The translations under genes and the position numbers were made by a program. From NCBI GenBank assembly GCA_900552555.1, contig URZW01000007.1, positions 1 through 64,000 on the forward strand: 64,000 nt of DNA, read 5' to 3'. How positions within the stretch are numbered: the first letter of the stretch is position 1; each line of letters begins with the position of its first letter. Positions 61,117 through 64,000 of the stretch are shown here, piece by piece. A model generated the notes under the pieces. The model did no database searches, was not told where the DNA came from, and saw nothing but the letters and a program-made list of their open reading frames with translations. The DNA is from an uncultured Clostridium sp. Its GTDB lineage: Bacteria; Bacillota; Clostridia; TANB77; CAG-508.

Positions 61117-61920
61117 ATGGACAAAATTGCAATTATTTCTGACATTCATGGAAATATAACTGCATTAAATGCTGTATTAAAAGATATAAAAAATAGAGAA
61201 ATAAATAAAATTTTTTGTTTAGGAAACTGCATAACAAAATGCACTCATCCTGATTTAGTAATAGATAAAGTAAAAGAAGTATGTGACATAATTTTAATGG
61301 GTAACTGCGATTATGCAATATGTAAACCATCTTCTAAAGGAAAAAATTTTTGGACAAGAAATAAAATTGGTGAAAAAAGGGTAAAATTTATGGCCACATT
61401 ACCAATATCATATGACTTTTATATGAGTGGACATCTAATAAGACTTTTTCATGCTTCTCCATATAGCCTTGATGAAATATATAATCCAATGTTTTCTAAC
61501 AAAAATTCAAAATATAGTCATCTTGAAATAGAAAATCCAGAACGCCTTTTTGAAAACACCCCATTTATTGGAAAGACAAAATCTGACCCAACTCCAGATA
61601 TTGTTGGATATGGTCACATTCACACACCATATTGTGTAAGATTTAAAAATAAAACTCTTTTTAATACTGGCAGTGTTGGAATTCCAGTAGAAATGCACAA
61701 TGATATTATAGATGACCCAAATAATAAATTTTCTACGCTTGCATCATATATTATATTAGAAGGATATTATGGAAGTAAAGATTTAAAATCAATATCATTT
61801 AATTTAATTAGAGTTCCATATAATATACAAAAAGAAATTGAAGATTTGCAATCATCTGATATTCCTAACAAAGAAGTAATAATAAGAACTTTAAAGTCAG
61901 CAATTTCTAACAACATATAA
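61117..61920 (+). CDS. Calcineurin-like metallophosphoesterase
   Basis: 267 residues. Metal-site motifs: IISDIHGNITALNAVL (Asp-His), LGNCITKC (usually GDxxD/GN), MGNCDYAI (Asn), and YGHIHTPY (His-x-His), with FNTGSVGIP at the end of the core. YfcE/MJ0936-like family, substrate unknown. AGGAGG 7 nt upstream. A 12-nt gap to the next gene suggests an operon. Confidence 0.9.
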   Translation: MDKIAIISDIHGNITALNAVLKDIKNREINKIFCLGNCITKCTHPDLVIDKVKEVCDIILMGNCDYAICKPSSKGKNFWTRNKIGEKRVKFMATLPISYDFYMSGHLIRLFHASPYSLDEIYNPMFSNKNSKYSHLEIENPERLFENTPFIGKTKSDPTPDIVGYGHIHTPYCVRFKNKTLFNTGSVGIPVEMHNDIIDDPNNKFSTLASYIILEGYYGSKDLKSISFNLIRVPYNIQKEIEDLQSSDIPNKEVIIRTLKSAISNNI

Positions 61921-61932
61921 AGGAGTTTTTCT

Positions 61933-63180
61933 ATGGAAGATAAATTAAAAAAAGCAAAAAAAATATTAAAAAAATACAACCAAGAACATTTATTACATTT
62001 TTATGATGAACTTTCCGAAGAAGAAAAAAATAAACTGGTTAATCAAATACTATCAATAAATTTTGAAAAAATATTAACTATTTATAAAAATTCTTTTAAC
62101 TCTAATTATGACAAAAATATTAAAGTTTCACCTATTCCTCATATAGAAAAAGATAAACTGTCTTATAATGAAATAAATTACTATTCAAAAATTGGTGAAG
62201 CAATTATAAAAAGCCATCAATTTGCAGTTGTCACTATGGCTGGCGGTCAAGGCACTAGGCTTGGTTATAAAGGGCCAAAAGGAACATACATGCTAAATCT
62301 GAAACCTGTAAAAAAATCTCTTTTTCAAATAACGGCTGAAAATATAATGGAAAATAATAAAAAATATAATACTATTTTACCATGGTACATAATGACAAGT
62401 GAAGAAAATGATGCCCCAACTAAAGCATTTTTTGAAATTAATAATTTTTTTGGATATCCAAAAGAAAAAATAAAATTTTTTAAACAAAACAAACTTCCAA
62501 TTATAAACATAGATGGAAAACTAATTCTTCAAGAGCCTTACTTAATTAAAGAAGCATCAAATGGAAACGGTAATGTTTTTAAATCTATGAAAAATAATGG
62601 AATTATAGATGATTTAGAAAATCAACATATCAAATGGGTTTCTTTTGGTGGAATTGATAATGTTTTGCTTAAAAATTTCGATCCACTATTTCTAGGCTTA
62701 ACAATTGTAAACAATTTATCTATTGGTTCAAAATCTATATTTAAGAAAGAACCTTTAGAAAAAACTGCTGTTTATTGTTTAAAAAATGATAAACCTGCAA
62801 TTTTAGATTATGATTGTATAGATTTGGAATTATCCGAAAGTAAAATATCAAATACTAATACATATTTGTTTAGAGAAGCTAATATTTTATCACATATTAT
62901 GAGTTTAGATGCAATTAAAAAGTCTGCAACTTTGGATTTATACTATCACAGAGCTTTTAAGAAAAACTCCTTTGTGAATGAAGAAGGTGTAAAACAAGTT
63001 CCTGATAAACCTAATACTTTTAAATTTGAAAATTTCATTTTTGATGCTTTTGCTCATTTTAATGGTATGCTTCTTCTTCGTGTTGACGAAAATGAAGAAT
63101 TCGCTCCCATTAAAGATTTCACCGGTATTTATAATCCTGATACTGCAATTGAAAAATATAACAAATATTACAAAATTTAA
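61933..63180 (+). CDS. UDP-sugar pyrophosphorylase family enzyme
   Basis: 415 residues of the UDPGP type 1 family (UAP1-like): nucleotide-binding VTMAGGQGTRLGYKGPKGTYML, PWYIMTSEEND, FFKQNKLPIIN, PNGNGNVFKSM-like ASNGNGNVFKSM, WVSFGGIDNVLLKNFDP and FRVDE-type LLRVDENEEFAPIKD. It forms UDP-sugars (GlcNAc or Glc) from the sugar 1-phosphate and UTP. Usually present in eukaryotes and some gut Firmicutes. Ribosome binding site AAAGGAG. Confidence 0.9.
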   Translation: MEDKLKKAKKILKKYNQEHLLHFYDELSEEEKNKLVNQILSINFEKILTIYKNSFNSNYDKNIKVSPIPHIEKDKLSYNEINYYSKIGEAIIKSHQFAVVTMAGGQGTRLGYKGPKGTYMLNLKPVKKSLFQITAENIMENNKKYNTILPWYIMTSEENDAPTKAFFEINNFFGYPKEKIKFFKQNKLPIINIDGKLILQEPYLIKEASNGNGNVFKSMKNNGIIDDLENQHIKWVSFGGIDNVLLKNFDPLFLGLTIVNNLSIGSKSIFKKEPLEKTAVYCLKNDKPAILDYDCIDLELSESKISNTNTYLFREANILSHIMSLDAIKKSATLDLYYHRAFKKNSFVNEEGVKQVPDKPNTFKFENFIFDAFAHFNGMLLLRVDENEEFAPIKDFTGIYNPDTAIEKYNKYYKI

Positions 63181-63226
63181 AAAGAGGAATTGATAGCTTT
63201 AATCCCAAAATTCCTCTTTTATTTTT
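63178..63226 (+). terminator. Terminator after the UDPGP-family gene
   Basis: Stem AAAGAGGAATT / AATTCCTCTTT with an 18-nt loop, followed by TATTTTT. Confidence 0.85.
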
Positions 63227-63240
63227 AAAAAAATTTTTGA

Positions 63241-63298
63241 AGGGTTGTCCCAGAATCCCCCTAAAAAGGGATTTTAAGGAACGTCCCTAAATCCCTTT
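63241..63298 (-). repeat. REP-like element, family B, copy 6
   Basis: GGTTGTCCCAGAATCCC, AAAAAGGGATTTTAAGGAACG, TCCCTAAATCCC. It contains the stop codon and the last eight codons of the DAACS transporter. Confidence 0.85.
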
Positions 63299-64000
63299 TT
63301 TCCATCAACTATTCTAGTAACTATCATTGAAGAAACATCATCTCCAACAACATTTAAAACAGTTGCAGGCATATCTATTATAGTTGCAATTATTGTCAAA
63401 ATTGGCAAAGCAGCAACCGGGTAACCCAACATTGTTATAATTAACATTTCTGAAATAGTTCCCCCACCTATTGGAACCGCTGTTATTAGTAAATTTGCAA
63501 GTAATGCAACACCTAAAACTCCCAAAACATCACCTGTTGTTGCCAAACTTGTTCCAAATAAACCTACTAAAAACATAATTTTAAATACTGAACCTATTAT
63601 AGAACCATCTTTGTGGAAACTTGTTCCTAAAGGTATTGTTGTTTCTGCTATATCATCTGGAACACCCATCTTCTTTGTTGATTCTATATTTATTGGAATA
63701 CACGCAGCACTTGAACATGTTCCCATTGCTGTAACAGTTGCAGGTATAACATGTTTCCAAAAAGCTTTTACCCCACTTTTTCCATTTGCTATAAATGCAT
63801 AAACACTATACATTACAAAATAGTAAAAAACAGAAACAACTAAATATATTAAAAATGTTTTTAGATATCCAACTGCAATCGATGTTCCAAAACTTCCTAT
63901 AAATGAAGCCATGTAACATCCAAGTCCAATTGGAGCATAGTACATTATTATTTTTACTATGTTTTCCATTACACTATTTGCTGATTCCAGTACTTTTCTA
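63274..64000 (-). CDS. Dicarboxylate/amino acid:cation symporter, 5' cut by window
   Basis: C-terminal ~242 residues of a DAACS (SLC1/GltP-SstT-like) symporter; the frame is open past 64000. The substrate-binding half is visible: CYMASFIGSFG, TAMGTCSSAACIPINIESTKKMGVPDDIAETTIPLGTSFHKDGS (re-entrant loop and the helix with the Asn/Asp sites), GGGTISEMLI and IDMPATVLNVVGDDV. It imports an acidic or neutral amino acid with Na+ or H+. The last residues (KKGFRDVP) and the stop come from repeat B, unlike usual family ends. Confidence 0.92.
   Translation of the reverse strand, partial: RKVLESANSVMENIVKIIMYYAPIGLGCYMASFIGSFGTSIAVGYLKTFLIYLVVSVFYYFVMYSVYAFIANGKSGVKAFWKHVIPATVTAMGTCSSAACIPINIESTKKMGVPDDIAETTIPLGTSFHKDGSIIGSVFKIMFLVGLFGTSLATTGDVLGVLGVALLANLLITAVPIGGGTISEMLIITMLGYPVAALPILTIIATIIDMPATVLNVVGDDVSSMIVTRIVDGKKGFRDVP

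Noticed and set aside
1..64000. CRISPR arrays, tRNA and rRNA genes
   Set aside because: No regularly spaced direct repeats were seen (only the 60-bp pair at 34055), and no tRNA-like T-arm other than in tmRNA.

Overview
The window is AT-rich, Gram-positive DNA from a spore-forming Clostridia-like bacterium. The evidence is a spoVAC-spoVAD-spoVAE cluster, spoIIM, strong AGGAGG-type ribosome binding sites, a Firmicutes L20 leader before infC-rpmI-rplT, the ylxM-ffh-rpsP-khpA-rimM-trmD-rplS block and the gdpP-rplI-dnaB block. The style of the short pilin-like proteins and the short AlaRS suggest an uncultured gut Clostridia lineage; that placement is inference only.

Layout. 1-1.1 kb: the 5' part of an ISLre2/UPF0236 transposase running off the left edge. 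1.1-2.8 kb: a small Cys-rich protein, tmRNA (tag ANNEELAYAA) and a leucine-rich-repeat-variant protein. 3.1-8.5 kb: femX-like gene, alanine racemase, DUF1189-like protein and a divergent FtsH. 8.5-19.7 kb: PepV-type dipeptidase, orphan transketolase N-half, a short AlaRS lacking the C-Ala domain, HIT protein, TmcAL, RNase HI, EndoQ-like protein, SpoIIM and a Xer recombinase. 19.8-25.3 kb: infC-rpmI-rplT, the spoVA cluster preceded by a dodecin, and rsmB. 25.5-30.1 kb: a type IV pilus-like operon with a PilM-PilN fusion. 31-39.1 kb, minus strand: ftsH, tilS, a REP-associated tyrosine transposase (RAYT), dnaB, rplI and gdpP. 39.2-50.4 kb: accessory genes (pilin-like surface proteins, a broken MMPL/XRE junction, TetR, a Fic protein without its catalytic His, FeoA, an Rpn-like nuclease). 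50.6-55 kb: the rplS-to-ylxM block. 55.1-64 kb: a zinc-ribbon protein with a possible leader switch, SDR, HAD, a membrane protein next to a ~614-nt structured RNA that I identify as OLE RNA with OapA, a dNTP kinase, dGTPase, phosphoesterase, UDPGP-family enzyme and a truncated DAACS transporter.

Two systems stand out. One is the OLE RNA/OapA pair at 57.4-58.7 kb. The other is a REP-like repeat system: a RAYT gene bracketed by inverted copies of a 31-bp palindrome (family C), with two further palindrome families (A and B) sharing a GGGACG core. About 14 copies are scattered through the window, several of them at stop codons or in the first codons of genes, so that they supply real protein ends or create false start codons. 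Two longer hairpin elements (196 bp and about 200 bp) each occur twice and look like MITEs.

No tRNA, rRNA, CRISPR array or prophage was recognised. Start codons were moved from the longest open frame wherever a ribosome binding site clearly favours an internal start; each change is stated in the entry.
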